Positions 25,274-33,955 of a DNA stretch of 64,000 nucleotides are shown here, in pieces; the first letter of the stretch is position 1; each line of letters starts with the position of its first letter. The DNA lies in assembly GCA_910575275.1 (NCBI GenBank), contig CAJTEE010000004.1:105703-169702 (forward strand), in the 5' to 3' direction. A model generated the notes under the pieces. It did no database searches, had not been told where the DNA came from, and saw only the letters and a program-made list of their open reading frames with translations. The stretch is from Lachnospiraceae bacterium. GTDB taxonomy: Bacteria > Bacillota > Clostridia > Lachnospirales > Lachnospiraceae. Made by a program: the position numbers and the translations under genes.

Positions 25274-25437
25274 ATGTGCTCCTTCTTAAACCAAGCCAGA
25301 GAGCCAAAACCCCTCCGCCGTGCCCCGTTCGAGTGTTAAGCAGCATAGCCTGACGGCTTTGTTTTTTCTATTATAAATTTTTTATCGAAAATATGCAACA
25401 AAAATGTTAATTTAAGGGTCCGTCAGCCTGAAAAAAT

Positions 25438-25581
25438 GTTACTGTTCACAGGTTCCCTGTGAACGTAACAGCATATGCCCATTTGAAATCGACCGCGGCG
25501 ATGGGGCATATGCTTTGGCTCCATAACGGTATTGGCTCATGACGAATCAGCGGAGTGATTCGTCATGGAGTGAACAGTAAC
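25438..25581. repeat. 144-bp MITE-like element with 12-bp terminal inverted repeats
   Basis: GTTACTGTTCAC (25438-25449) and GTGAACAGTAAC (25570-25581) are perfect terminal inverted repeats. GAAAAAAT on the left and GAAAAAAAT on the right look like a target duplication. Three internal hairpins are visible: GTTCACAGG/CCTGTGAAC at 25444-25464, GCATATGCCC/GGGCATATGC at 25471-25513, and CATGACGAATCA/TGATTCGTCATG at 25538-25567. No coding sequence fits inside. The rest of the 384-bp gap upstream of mutS2 shows nothing else clear. Confidence 0.75.
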
Positions 25582-25657
25582 GAAAAAAATATCTCTAGGA
25601 TATTGAACCGCTTTGTGTTATACTAGAATATGTCCACGGCCCAGAAAGGAATCTTTT

Positions 25658-28051
25658 ATGAATCAGAAAGTATTAAAGACACTGGAATTTTATAAAATCA
25701 TAGAGAAACTGGCTGACTACGCTGCTTCGGAGCCCGGAAAACGCCTCTGCCTGGAGCTTCTGCCCTCCTCGAATCTGGAGGAAATCCTCCGGACACAGAC
25801 GGAAACGGCCGATGCCCTCGCCCGCGTGCGCCTAAAGGGCAGCATCTCCTTTTCCGGGATCCGGGATATATGTGACTCCCTGAAACGATTGGAGATCGGA
25901 AGCTCCCTTGGCAGCCACGAGCTCCTCTCCGTCAGCGCGCTCTTAACCTGCGCTGCGCGTGTGAAGCATTACGGGCGGAATCCCGAGTCGGAGCAGCCCG
26001 CAGACTCCCTTGACGGGATGTTTGCCCTCCTTGAGCCGCTTACAGCGGTCAATGCAGAGATCACCCGCTGCATCCTCTCCGAGGAGGAGATCGCCGATGA
26101 CGCGAGTCCGGGGCTCCGTCAGGTACGCCGCCAGATGAAGCTTGTCGCCGACCGGGTCCATTCCCAGCTGAATTCCATTTTAAACTCCAGCCGTTCCATG
26201 CTAATGGACGCGGTGATCACCATGCGGGACGGGCGCTACTGCCTGCCGGTGAAGGCCGAATATAAAAGCCAGTTTCAGGGGATGGTCCATGATCAGTCCT
26301 CCACCGGCTCCACACTCTTTATCGAGCCCATGGCCATTATCAAGCTCAACAATGAGCTGCGGGAGTTAGAGATGAAAGAGCAGAAGGAGATTGAAATGGT
26401 GCTCGCGGCCTTAAGCGCCGGGCTCGTCCCCTATACGGAGACACTTTTAACCGACTTCCAGGTTCTCACAAATCTGGATTTTATCTTCGCCAAGGCCGCT
26501 CTTGCCCGTTTCTACAACGGGTCCATGCCCAAATTCAATGACCGCGGATATATCCATATCAAGGACGGACGTCATCCGCTGCTGGATCCGAAGACCGTGG
26601 TGCCGATCCATATTTATCTCGGCGGCGCCTTTGATCTTTTGATCGTTACGGGCCCCAATACGGGCGGCAAAACCGTATCTCTAAAGACCGTCGGGCTGTT
26701 TACCCTCATGGGACAGGCCGGCTTACAGATTCCGGCCTTCGAGGGCTCGGAACTTGCAGTGTTTGACGAGGTGTTTGCGGACATCGGTGACGAACAGAGC
26801 ATCGAGCAAAGCCTCAGCACCTTCTCGGCCCACATGACAAATATCGTGTCCATCCTCAACCGGGCGGACAGCCGCTCCCTCTGCCTATTCGACGAGCTGG
26901 GCGCAGGCACGGACCCGACCGAGGGGGCCGCTCTTGCCATCGCCGTCTTATCGTTTCTGCATAACATGAAATGCCGTACCATGGCGACTACCCACTACAG
27001 TGAGCTGAAGGTATTCGCTCTGACGGCCCCCGGTGTGGAGAACGCCTGCTGCGAATTCGATGTGGAGACCTTGCGGCCCACCTACCGACTTCTGATCGGA
27101 ATCCCCGGGAAAAGCAATGCCTTTGCCATCTCCAAAAAGCTCGGGCTTCCTGATTTCATCATTGAGGATGCCAGAGGCCGTCTCGAATCCAACGAGGAGG
27201 CGTTTGAAGATCTTCTCGCAAACCTCGAGGCCAGCCGCGTTACGATCGAAAAGGAGCGTGAGGAGATCGCACGCTACAAATCCGAAATTTCGCGCCTCAA
27301 AAGCCGGCTGGAGTTAAAGGAGGAAAAGCTGGATGAACGCCGCGAGAAGCTGATTCAACATGCAAACGAAGAAGCACAGCGCATCCTGCGTGACGCAAAA
27401 GAGACCGCCGATTCCACAATCCGAACCATCAACCGCCTGACCCAGGGCTCGGGCGTCGGAAAGGAGCTTGAGAAGGAACGCACCAAACTGCGTGAAAAGC
27501 TCGAGCACGTTGACAAAAATCTGAGTCTTAAGAATGAAAAGGGCCCGAAGAAGACGATCTCCCCAAAGAAAATCCGCATCGGAGACGGCGTGCGTGTCCT
27601 CACCATGAACTTAAACGGCACCGTCAGCACGCTTCCGAACGCCAAGGGTGAGCTCTATGTACAGATGGGGATTCTCCGTTCTCTTGTAAATATTAAGGAC
27701 CTGGAGCTTTTAGACGAGCCATCCGTATCCGGTCCCGGCCTGGATATGGCTTTGGATAAGAAAAACAACACGGGCGGCGGAAAAATCAAGATGTCCAAGT
27801 CCTTTTCCGTATCGCCTGAGGTTAATCTCATCGGTATGACCGTGGATGAGGCGATTCCGGTCCTCGACAAATATCTGGATGACGCCTACCTGGCTCATCT
27901 TCCACAGGTGCGCGTGGTACACGGACGCGGGACCGGAGCCTTAAAGGCGGCCGTCCACAGGCATGTGAAAAAGTTAAAATATGTAAAGGAATTCCGACTC
28001 GGTGACTTCGGGGAAGGCGATACGGGTGTCACAATCGTAACTTTTAAATAA
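25658..28051 (+). CDS. mutS2: MutS2 / RqcU endonuclease-ATPase
   Basis: This 797-residue protein has the MutS core and clamp regions, then an ABC-type ATPase with Walker A GPNTGGKTVSLK and Walker B LCLFDELGAGTDPTEG. A long coiled coil spans about 515-640. A C-terminal Smr domain (about 720-797) contains the RVVHGRGTGALK motif. MutS2 limits recombination and, in B. subtilis, splits collided ribosomes for quality control. RqcP, another member of that pathway, is also in this window. The ATG with GAAAGGA about 8 nt upstream is used; the longer frame has no site. Confidence 0.95.
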   Translation: MNQKVLKTLEFYKIIEKLADYAASEPGKRLCLELLPSSNLEEILRTQTETADALARVRLKGSISFSGIRDICDSLKRLEIGSSLGSHELLSVSALLTCAARVKHYGRNPESEQPADSLDGMFALLEPLTAVNAEITRCILSEEEIADDASPGLRQVRRQMKLVADRVHSQLNSILNSSRSMLMDAVITMRDGRYCLPVKAEYKSQFQGMVHDQSSTGSTLFIEPMAIIKLNNELRELEMKEQKEIEMVLAALSAGLVPYTETLLTDFQVLTNLDFIFAKAALARFYNGSMPKFNDRGYIHIKDGRHPLLDPKTVVPIHIYLGGAFDLLIVTGPNTGGKTVSLKTVGLFTLMGQAGLQIPAFEGSELAVFDEVFADIGDEQSIEQSLSTFSAHMTNIVSILNRADSRSLCLFDELGAGTDPTEGAALAIAVLSFLHNMKCRTMATTHYSELKVFALTAPGVENACCEFDVETLRPTYRLLIGIPGKSNAFAISKKLGLPDFIIEDARGRLESNEEAFEDLLANLEASRVTIEKEREEIARYKSEISRLKSRLELKEEKLDERREKLIQHANEEAQRILRDAKETADSTIRTINRLTQGSGVGKELEKERTKLREKLEHVDKNLSLKNEKGPKKTISPKKIRIGDGVRVLTMNLNGTVSTLPNAKGELYVQMGILRSLVNIKDLELLDEPSVSGPGLDMALDKKNNTGGGKIKMSKSFSVSPEVNLIGMTVDEAIPVLDKYLDDAYLAHLPQVRVVHGRGTGALKAAVHRHVKKLKYVKEFRLGDFGEGDTGVTIVTFK

Positions 28052-28080
28052 AATCGGCTGGAAAACGGGAGGAATACAGC

Positions 28081-28791
28081 ATGGTGGATAAGCAGCGAAT
28101 TTTAATCGTAGACGATGACAGCAACATCGCAGAACTGATCTCTCTGTATCTGATGAAAGAGTGTTATGAGACAAAAATCGTTGGCGACGGGGAATCGGCC
28201 TTAAAAGAGGTCCCGGCCTTTAGGCCGAATCTGATCCTTCTCGACCTCATGCTCCCGGGTATGGATGGGTATCAGGTCTGCAGAGAGATCCGTATGTCCT
28301 CACAGACTCCGATCATCATGCTCTCGGCCAAGGGCGAAATTTTCGACAAAGTCCTAGGGCTCGAGTTGGGCGCCGACGACTATATGATCAAGCCCTTTGA
28401 CTCCAAGGAGCTCGTGGCGCGCGTCAAAGCCGTGCTCCGCCGCTACCAGGCCGGCTCTGCTTCCTTAAGCCCCGCCTCAAAGCAGCAGGGGGAATACGTG
28501 GAATATCCGGAGCTGATCGTGAATCTAACCAACTACTCCGTCCTCTATAAGGGGCATTCGGTCGATATGCCGCCGAAGGAGCTGGAGCTTTTGTACTTTC
28601 TGGCCTCGTCTCCAAACCAGGTCTTCACGAGAGAGCAGCTTCTGGACCACATCTGGGGCTATGAATACATCGGAGACACCCGAACCGTGGATGTCCACAT
28701 CAAACGCCTCCGTGAAAAGATCAAGGACAACGAAAGCTGGGCCCTTTCCACGGTATGGGGCATCGGCTACAAATTTGAGGTCAAGCGATGA
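28081..28791 (+). CDS. OmpR/PhoB-family response regulator
   Basis: This 236-residue protein has a receiver domain (1-120) with the acidic pocket VDDDS, phosphoacceptor LILLDLMLPGMDG, the Thr/Ser position in IIMLSAKGE and Lys in YMIKPFDSKEL. A winged-helix DNA-binding domain (about 140-236) ends DTRTVDVHIKRLREKIKD. It overlaps the kinase gene by ATGA and a GGGAGG site precedes it, so the pair is a two-component system. Cell-envelope regulation is common for this subfamily, but its target is unknown. Confidence 0.93.
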   Translation: MVDKQRILIVDDDSNIAELISLYLMKECYETKIVGDGESALKEVPAFRPNLILLDLMLPGMDGYQVCREIRMSSQTPIIMLSAKGEIFDKVLGLELGADDYMIKPFDSKELVARVKAVLRRYQAGSASLSPASKQQGEYVEYPELIVNLTNYSVLYKGHSVDMPPKELELLYFLASSPNQVFTREQLLDHIWGYEYIGDTRTVDVHIKRLREKIKDNESWALSTVWGIGYKFEVKR

Positions 28792-30194
28792 CGCATTCCC
28801 TCTACACCAAATTTATATTAGGTTATCTGATCTTCGGCCTTTTGGGCTTTATTGTAATCTCCACGCTCTCCTCGCATATCACCTACCGATATCTTGTCGA
28901 GAGGGAGGCGGGATCGCTCTACGACGAGGCGCATCTTCTGGCCGCTGCCTACAGTGACGTCTATCAGGGGAAAAACATGACCCTAGCCGCTGCCTCTCCG
29001 CAGCTTGAGGCGGTTTCCGCCTACCTCGGCGCATCCGCCTGGGTCTTAAACCAGCGGGGCATCGTCGTGGCCGAGACCGCCCCGGCCTCTCACGTGGGCA
29101 CGGGGATTGCAGGCTTTGACCCGACCGCTACCGGGAACCGTTTCTACATGATCGGGCACTTTTTCGACATGTTTGAGGAGGAGATGCTCTCTGTCACGGC
29201 GCCGATTACAGGGAACTTTAATACCTACGGCTACATCGCGGTTCATATGCCCATGTCCCATGTGCTCCATGGCCGCGACCAGATTTTGAATATCGTCTAT
29301 TTTACGTCGCTCGTGATCTTTGTGCTCTCCCTGATCATTCTGCTGGTTTTCACAAAAACCGTATTCTTTCCGTTAAAAAAGATCACGGAAGGGGCTAAGC
29401 AGTATGCGGACGGAAATCTCGAGTATTCGATCCACGTAGATACCGCAGACGAGATGGGCTATCTGGCCGATACGCTTAACTACATGTCCAGCGAGCTCAA
29501 TAAGCTGGAAGAATATCAGAAATCCTTTATCGCCAATGTCTCCCATGATTTCCGATCTCCCCTGACCTCCATCAAAGGGTACCTTGAGGCCATTCTGGAC
29601 GGGACCATCCCGCCCGAGCTGCAGGAAAAATACCTGCACATCCTGATCTCGGAGACAGAACGCTTAAATAAGCTGACCGAAGGCATGCTGACGCTCAATT
29701 CCCTGGACAGCCGCGGGTTTTTATCACGCAGCAATTTTGACATCAACCGGGTCATCAAGGACACGGCCGCTACCTTTGAGGGGATGTGCGATGCCAAAAA
29801 TATCATCCTGGATCTGACCTTTTCCAACGATGTGCTGATGGTTCATGCGGATCTCGGAAAGATCCAGCAGGTGCTTTATAACCTGATTGATAATGCCATC
29901 AAATTCAGCCATGAGGACTCGGTGATCTACATCCAGAGCCAGGTCAAGTATGAAAAGGTCTTCGTCTCGGTCAAGGACACGGGGGCCGGGATCCCCAAGG
30001 AGAGCCTGAAAAAGATCTGGGATCGCTTTTTTAAATCCGATGCCTCCCGCGGACGGGATAAAAAGGGCACCGGCCTCGGCCTTGCCATCGTAAAGGAGAT
30101 CATCCAGGCCCACAACGAAAACATCGATGTGATCAGCACGGTCGGCGTCGGCTCCGAATTTATCTTTACACTGCCGAAGGCGGCAAAATTATAA
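28788..30194 (+). CDS. Sensor histidine kinase, partner of the upstream regulator
   Basis: This 468-residue kinase has a first membrane helix at about 10-32 and an extracellular sensor of about 130 residues. A second helix lies at about 168-190, followed by a HAMP segment. The dimerisation domain has the phosphoacceptor histidine in FIANVSHDFRSPLTSIKGY. The HATPase domain has N box NLIDNAIKFS, G1 VKDTGAGIP and G2 GTGLGLAIVKEI. All catalytic elements are present. A terminator follows at once, so the operon ends here. Confidence 0.93.
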   Translation: MTHSLYTKFILGYLIFGLLGFIVISTLSSHITYRYLVEREAGSLYDEAHLLAAAYSDVYQGKNMTLAAASPQLEAVSAYLGASAWVLNQRGIVVAETAPASHVGTGIAGFDPTATGNRFYMIGHFFDMFEEEMLSVTAPITGNFNTYGYIAVHMPMSHVLHGRDQILNIVYFTSLVIFVLSLIILLVFTKTVFFPLKKITEGAKQYADGNLEYSIHVDTADEMGYLADTLNYMSSELNKLEEYQKSFIANVSHDFRSPLTSIKGYLEAILDGTIPPELQEKYLHILISETERLNKLTEGMLTLNSLDSRGFLSRSNFDINRVIKDTAATFEGMCDAKNIILDLTFSNDVLMVHADLGKIQQVLYNLIDNAIKFSHEDSVIYIQSQVKYEKVFVSVKDTGAGIPKESLKKIWDRFFKSDASRGRDKKGTGLGLAIVKEIIQAHNENIDVISTVGVGSEFIFTLPKAAKL

Positions 30195-30198
30195 AGAC

Positions 30199-30223
30199 CG
30201 CATCGAACGGATGCGGCCTTTTA
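30199..30223 (+). terminator. Terminator of the two-component operon
   Basis: CCGCATC and GATGCGG pair across a short GAACG loop 5 nt after the kinase stop and are followed by CCTTTT. Confidence 0.75.
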
Positions 30224-30235
30224 TGGTTCTTTTCT

Positions 30236-31414
30236 CTATCTCTCCCCTGCCCTGTACTTCGCAAGCAGTCGGTTGATACGCTTCGTCGGATTCAGAAGCT
30301 CGCTTAACGAGGAATCGTGGTTCAGATTGTCAATAATCAATGCAATGTATTTACTCATGTCCACGTCTATATAATATGGCTTGGACAACAGCTCCGGCGT
30401 CTGATAGACCAGGTTTGTCGTCAGAACCCTGTCGATCAGGCCGTTGTGGTAGAATTCGTCAAATTTCTTCAGGCCGCTCGTAAACAGGCCGAAGGTTGTA
30501 CAGATGAAGACCTTTCTCGCCTTCCGGTTTTTGAGCTCACGGGCCGTGTCCAGCATACTGTCTCCGGAGGAGATCATGTCATCGACGATGATCACGTCCT
30601 TTCCTTCTACGCTGCTTCCCAAAAACTCATGTGCCACGATCGGATTCCGGCCGTTTACCACACGTGTGTAATCGCGCCGTTTGTAAAACATGCCCAGATC
30701 CAGCCCGAGGACGTTCGCAAAGAACACTGCGCGGCCCATGCCGCCCTCATCGGGGCTGATCACCATCATATGATCGCTGTCAATGAGCAGATCTTTTTCA
30801 TACTTCAACAGGTATTTGATGAACTGATAGATCGGCTGCACCGTCTCAAAGCCCTTTAACGGAATCGCATTCTGCACACGCGGGTCATGCGCGTCAAAGG
30901 TAATGATATTTTCCACACCCATGTCCACAAGCTCACGCAGCGCCAGCGCGCAGTCCAACGATTCGCGCCCGGTGCGCTTGTGCTGGCGGCTCTCATAGAG
31001 GAACGGCATGATCACATTGATCCGGCGCGCTTTGCCGCCGACCGCCGCGATGATCCGTTTCAGATCCTGGTAGTGGTCATCCGGCGACATATGGTTCTGA
31101 ATCCCGCACAGGGAATAGGTCAGACTGTAATTGCAGACGTCCACCATGAGATACAGATCATCCCCGCGGACGGATTCCAAAACCTCTCCCTTTGCTTCAC
31201 CCGACCCGAAGCGCGGCGTCCTTGATCCGATGATATACGAATCCCTCTGATAGCCCGCGAACGCGATCGTCGTCTTATGTTCGCTCTCTCTTTCGTTTCT
31301 CCAATCAACCAGCCATGCATCCACCTTTTTTCCGAGCTCCTCGCAGCTCTTTAGCGGCAAAAGCCCCAATGGTCCGGCCGGTATTGTCTCGATCTGTTTC
31401 TCCTCGTACAGCAT
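30236..31414 (-). CDS. prs: Ribose-phosphate pyrophosphokinase, long clostridial form
   Basis: This 392-residue enzyme makes PRPP from ribose 5-phosphate and ATP for nucleotides, histidine and tryptophan. The two type I phosphoribosyltransferase-like domains are present, with the PRPP-loop VIIVDDMISSGDSMLDTA and the flag/ATP region FLYESRQHKRTGRES. It is about 75 residues longer than classical Prs (about 315), with an N-terminal extension and insertions known from Lachnospiraceae homologues. A GGGGGAG site precedes the ATG. It is probably transcribed alone; the 214-bp gap upstream contains TTGACG as a possible -35 but no clear -10. Confidence 0.9.
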   Translation of the reverse strand: MLYEEKQIETIPAGPLGLLPLKSCEELGKKVDAWLVDWRNERESEHKTTIAFAGYQRDSYIIGSRTPRFGSGEAKGEVLESVRGDDLYLMVDVCNYSLTYSLCGIQNHMSPDDHYQDLKRIIAAVGGKARRINVIMPFLYESRQHKRTGRESLDCALALRELVDMGVENIITFDAHDPRVQNAIPLKGFETVQPIYQFIKYLLKYEKDLLIDSDHMMVISPDEGGMGRAVFFANVLGLDLGMFYKRRDYTRVVNGRNPIVAHEFLGSSVEGKDVIIVDDMISSGDSMLDTARELKNRKARKVFICTTFGLFTSGLKKFDEFYHNGLIDRVLTTNLVYQTPELLSKPYYIDVDMSKYIALIIDNLNHDSSLSELLNPTKRINRLLAKYRAGER

Positions 31415-31628
31415 ATGGTTTCTCCCCCGTGTCTGTGCGGCCCCTGTTTTTTCCTTCGTGGACCTGTCCGAACTGTTCTACTTCCTGCCATTCATGACCT
31501 TATCGCAGCCATGCAACTCTGCTGAACAGTTACACCTTATCATTATCCGGGCGTTTCGTCAAGCCTGTTTATCAGCTTTCGGACCACCACAATTTTAGCC
31601 TCGTCCCAGGGCCCAAAGCCTGCGGCTG

Positions 31629-32621
31629 TCATCTGCGGCGCTGGGCCTCTGTCATCCGCAGGTCTGCTCCCACAAGCGGGATCACCCTGTACCGGCTCAT
31701 GATTCGGGACGTGACCCGCTCGGTAAAGTCATCCTGCAGCCGCGAAATCGCCAGATTCGTCGAGATGATCGTCCCCTTTTTTCGGTTCAGCCGTTCATTG
31801 ACGCAGTAAAAAAGCTGTGACGCCGTAAATGTATTGATCAGCTCGGTCCCCAGATCGTCTATGATCAGCATGTCGCACTCCAGAATATAGGACGCCTTGT
31901 CCCTAGCCTCCTCGTCATCCCGATCCCCAAAACGGCTTTTGGAGAGGATGTCGAACAGGTCCGTTGCCGTCAGATAGACCACGGAAAAGTACCGGCGGAT
32001 CAGCTCTCTCGCAATGCAGTTGCTTAGAAACGTTTTCCCGCATCCCGTATTTCCTGTAAAGAGAAGGCTGCCCTTTTCCTCGGCAAACTGCTCCACAAAT
32101 GCCTTACAGTCTTCGATTACCGTAGACATATAGGCATAGACCGTCATGCCAAGCTTTTCGTGGATCTCCACATTGTCATAATATTCCATCGAGAGCGTAT
32201 CAAAATTTTCACGCTGCAGGATCTCGCGGATATTCGATTGGTCGTAGAGGATCTCGATCTCCATGTGCCGGAAGCAATGGCATTTTTTTCCGTTTGCATA
32301 CCCCGTATCTTGACAGTCCGAACACTGATACCGCATCTCCAGATACGCATCCGGGTAACCGGCCTGCCGCATGTAGATAAGCCTTTGCTGCTTGAGAAGC
32401 GCCGCCTCCTCTTTCAGTGTCTTGGCTCCGGCGAGATCTCCTTTCAGCCTGCACCGTCCGGCCTGCGCCATGGACGCCGTGATCGCATCCGATAAACGCT
32501 CCACCTCCGGGAGCTCTTTGTAGAGCGCCTGCCTGCGCTCGTCCTGCTCTCTCTTATTCTGAAACTGACGCTGGTTGTAGACGCGCATGATCGCGTTGTA
32601 TTGTGAATTACTGAGTCCCAC
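31629..32621 (-). CDS. DnaC/DnaI-like replicative helicase loader
   Basis: This 330-residue AAA+ protein loads the replicative helicase. The N-terminal helicase-interaction part contains a zinc-binding-like CSDCQDTGYANGKKCHC. The ATPase part has Walker A LLFTGNTGCGKTFLSN, Walker B MLIIDDLGTE and sensor 1 TIISTNLA. The start is the GTG before GLSNSQYN, because AAAGGAGG lies 9 nt upstream; it overlaps the dnaD-like gene by 14 nt. The longer reading frame would run antiparallel to good dnaD coding sequence. Confidence 0.87.
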   Translation of the reverse strand: MGLSNSQYNAIMRVYNQRQFQNKREQDERRQALYKELPEVERLSDAITASMAQAGRCRLKGDLAGAKTLKEEAALLKQQRLIYMRQAGYPDAYLEMRYQCSDCQDTGYANGKKCHCFRHMEIEILYDQSNIREILQRENFDTLSMEYYDNVEIHEKLGMTVYAYMSTVIEDCKAFVEQFAEEKGSLLFTGNTGCGKTFLSNCIARELIRRYFSVVYLTATDLFDILSKSRFGDRDDEEARDKASYILECDMLIIDDLGTELINTFTASQLFYCVNERLNRKKGTIISTNLAISRLQDDFTERVTSRIMSRYRVIPLVGADLRMTEAQRRR

Positions 32622-33642
32622 CTTCGGCTGCCTCCTTTTGCTGACGCCTGCGGATATTCTCAAACACAAGCTCCTCATATTGATTGGTCCGCTCGTCAAA
32701 ATTTTTGAACCGGTTCGGGGCGGACGCCTTTTTTGCGGCGGGCCGCTCCTTTGTCTGCTGCTTCTCACTCTGGCGCTTCTTATCTAACTCGTCCACATCC
32801 CGCAGCACCTTCACGCCCTTCTCCTTCCAGCCCGCCAGGATCTTATCCGCATAGGGGAAGCTTGCCATACCGGTCGCCTTGATCGTACGGTTGCACGCCT
32901 CCGTCACAAGCTTATAGTCAAAGCCATACTCCTTGAACCATTTTTTCATGTATGCCTGTTCTGTGGCTGCGGGGCTCCTTCCTGTGATTCCGAATGCCTT
33001 CATGACCGAGGAGACATCCTTCGAGTAGCGCAGTGTGTACTCCCTAGCCTCCTCCTTCGTTCGGATTCCCAGCTGATACCAGTTGAGCGCCACCTTCTCG
33101 ATATAACGGATGCTGGTATGGCCGCCTCCCGCACAGTATTCCGCCAGATACTCCAAGAGCTCACAGGTCATGTGCAGACCGTCGTAAAAAAATGCAAACT
33201 TCTCGCACTCGATCTGCGTAAACGTCTTCCCCAAATACTGCTGGACCGCATAGAGAAGTGCGGAAAACTCATCGTCCTCCGCGAGCCGCTTCAGCCGTTC
33301 GTAGCCGTCCTTTTGTGAGAAGGCGGCGGCCTCAGCCTTCGTTTCCGGCTCTGCGCATTCACGGGTCGCCGCGGACTGCATTTTTGCTTCTTTCTCACTC
33401 TCCTCAGAAAGGACCCCCGCCTTTTTCCAGTAGGCGATCGCACGCTTCACATCCGCCTCCGTGTGATTCAGCGCATCGGCAATGTCGGAAACGCTTAACG
33501 CCAAAAGCTCGCTCTCATGGCGCAAAAGATACAGATAAACCTTTACATACTCTCCGTTTGCTGCTGTCATATACGTATCAATAAAGCGGTTCGGAACCAA
33601 AACCGCTGGAACGGACAAGCCATCCTTTATTCCTATTCCCAT
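32608..33642 (-). CDS. DnaD-domain primosomal protein
   Basis: This 344-residue protein has an N-terminal winged-helix region (about 1-85, FIDTYMTAANGEYVKVYLYL and LSVSDIADALNHTEADVKRA) and two DnaD/DnaB_2 segments (about 130-205 and 215-285, including YIEKVALNWYQLGI and FPYADKILAGW). The tail is basic and glutamine-rich. DnaD-type proteins remodel DNA and recruit the helicase loader; here the loader gene follows with a 14-nt overlap, so the two form a primosome operon. Confidence 0.87.
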   Translation of the reverse strand: MGIGIKDGLSVPAVLVPNRFIDTYMTAANGEYVKVYLYLLRHESELLALSVSDIADALNHTEADVKRAIAYWKKAGVLSEESEKEAKMQSAATRECAEPETKAEAAAFSQKDGYERLKRLAEDDEFSALLYAVQQYLGKTFTQIECEKFAFFYDGLHMTCELLEYLAEYCAGGGHTSIRYIEKVALNWYQLGIRTKEEAREYTLRYSKDVSSVMKAFGITGRSPAATEQAYMKKWFKEYGFDYKLVTEACNRTIKATGMASFPYADKILAGWKEKGVKVLRDVDELDKKRQSEKQQTKERPAAKKASAPNRFKNFDERTNQYEELVFENIRRRQQKEAAEGGTQ

Positions 33643-33955
33643 CCCTTATCCCCCGATTTTCAAACAATCGCCGCGGTCCGTACACGGACCTGCCAAACCA
33701 TACACAACCGTTTGTTTCATCATACCATAAATCCCCAAAAAAGGAAATAGCCCCGCTTATCCACAGCCACTCTTGTGGATATTGTGGATTATGTGGACAC
33801 TCTTATCCCATAACCGTATAAAAACAGGCAGATTCCCTTTGTTTTCTTGTGCTGCCTGTCCTTCTGCCCGACGCATGGTTTTTGTTATGTAAATCAAAAA
33901 TCCACAGAGCCCTCAACGCCTGTTTGTTGAAAACTCTGTGGATATTGTGGATAAC
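33643..33955. other. DnaA-box-like cluster between dnaD and murC
   Basis: This 313-bp gap contains two exact DnaA boxes, TTATCCACA at 33757-33765 and its complement TGTGGATAA at 33946-33954. It also has abutting 9-mers TGTGGATAT, TGTGGATTA and TGTGGACAC at 33774-33800, and TGTGGATAT at 33937-33945. The 9-bp phasing without gaps is unusual. Part of the right-hand group is also a stem of the murC terminator. No dnaA or dnaN gene is near, so this is not the canonical oriC layout. Confidence 0.65.
33893..33945 (-). terminator. Terminator of murC
   Basis: On the minus strand ATCCACAGAG pairs with CTCTGTGGAT, with an inner CAAC/GTTG pairing, and is followed by TTTTT, just after the murC stop. Confidence 0.75.

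Noticed and set aside
33643-33955. Chromosomal replication origin
   Set aside because: DnaA-box-like repeats are present, but dnaA, dnaN and an AT-rich unwinding region are not seen, so oriC is not supported.
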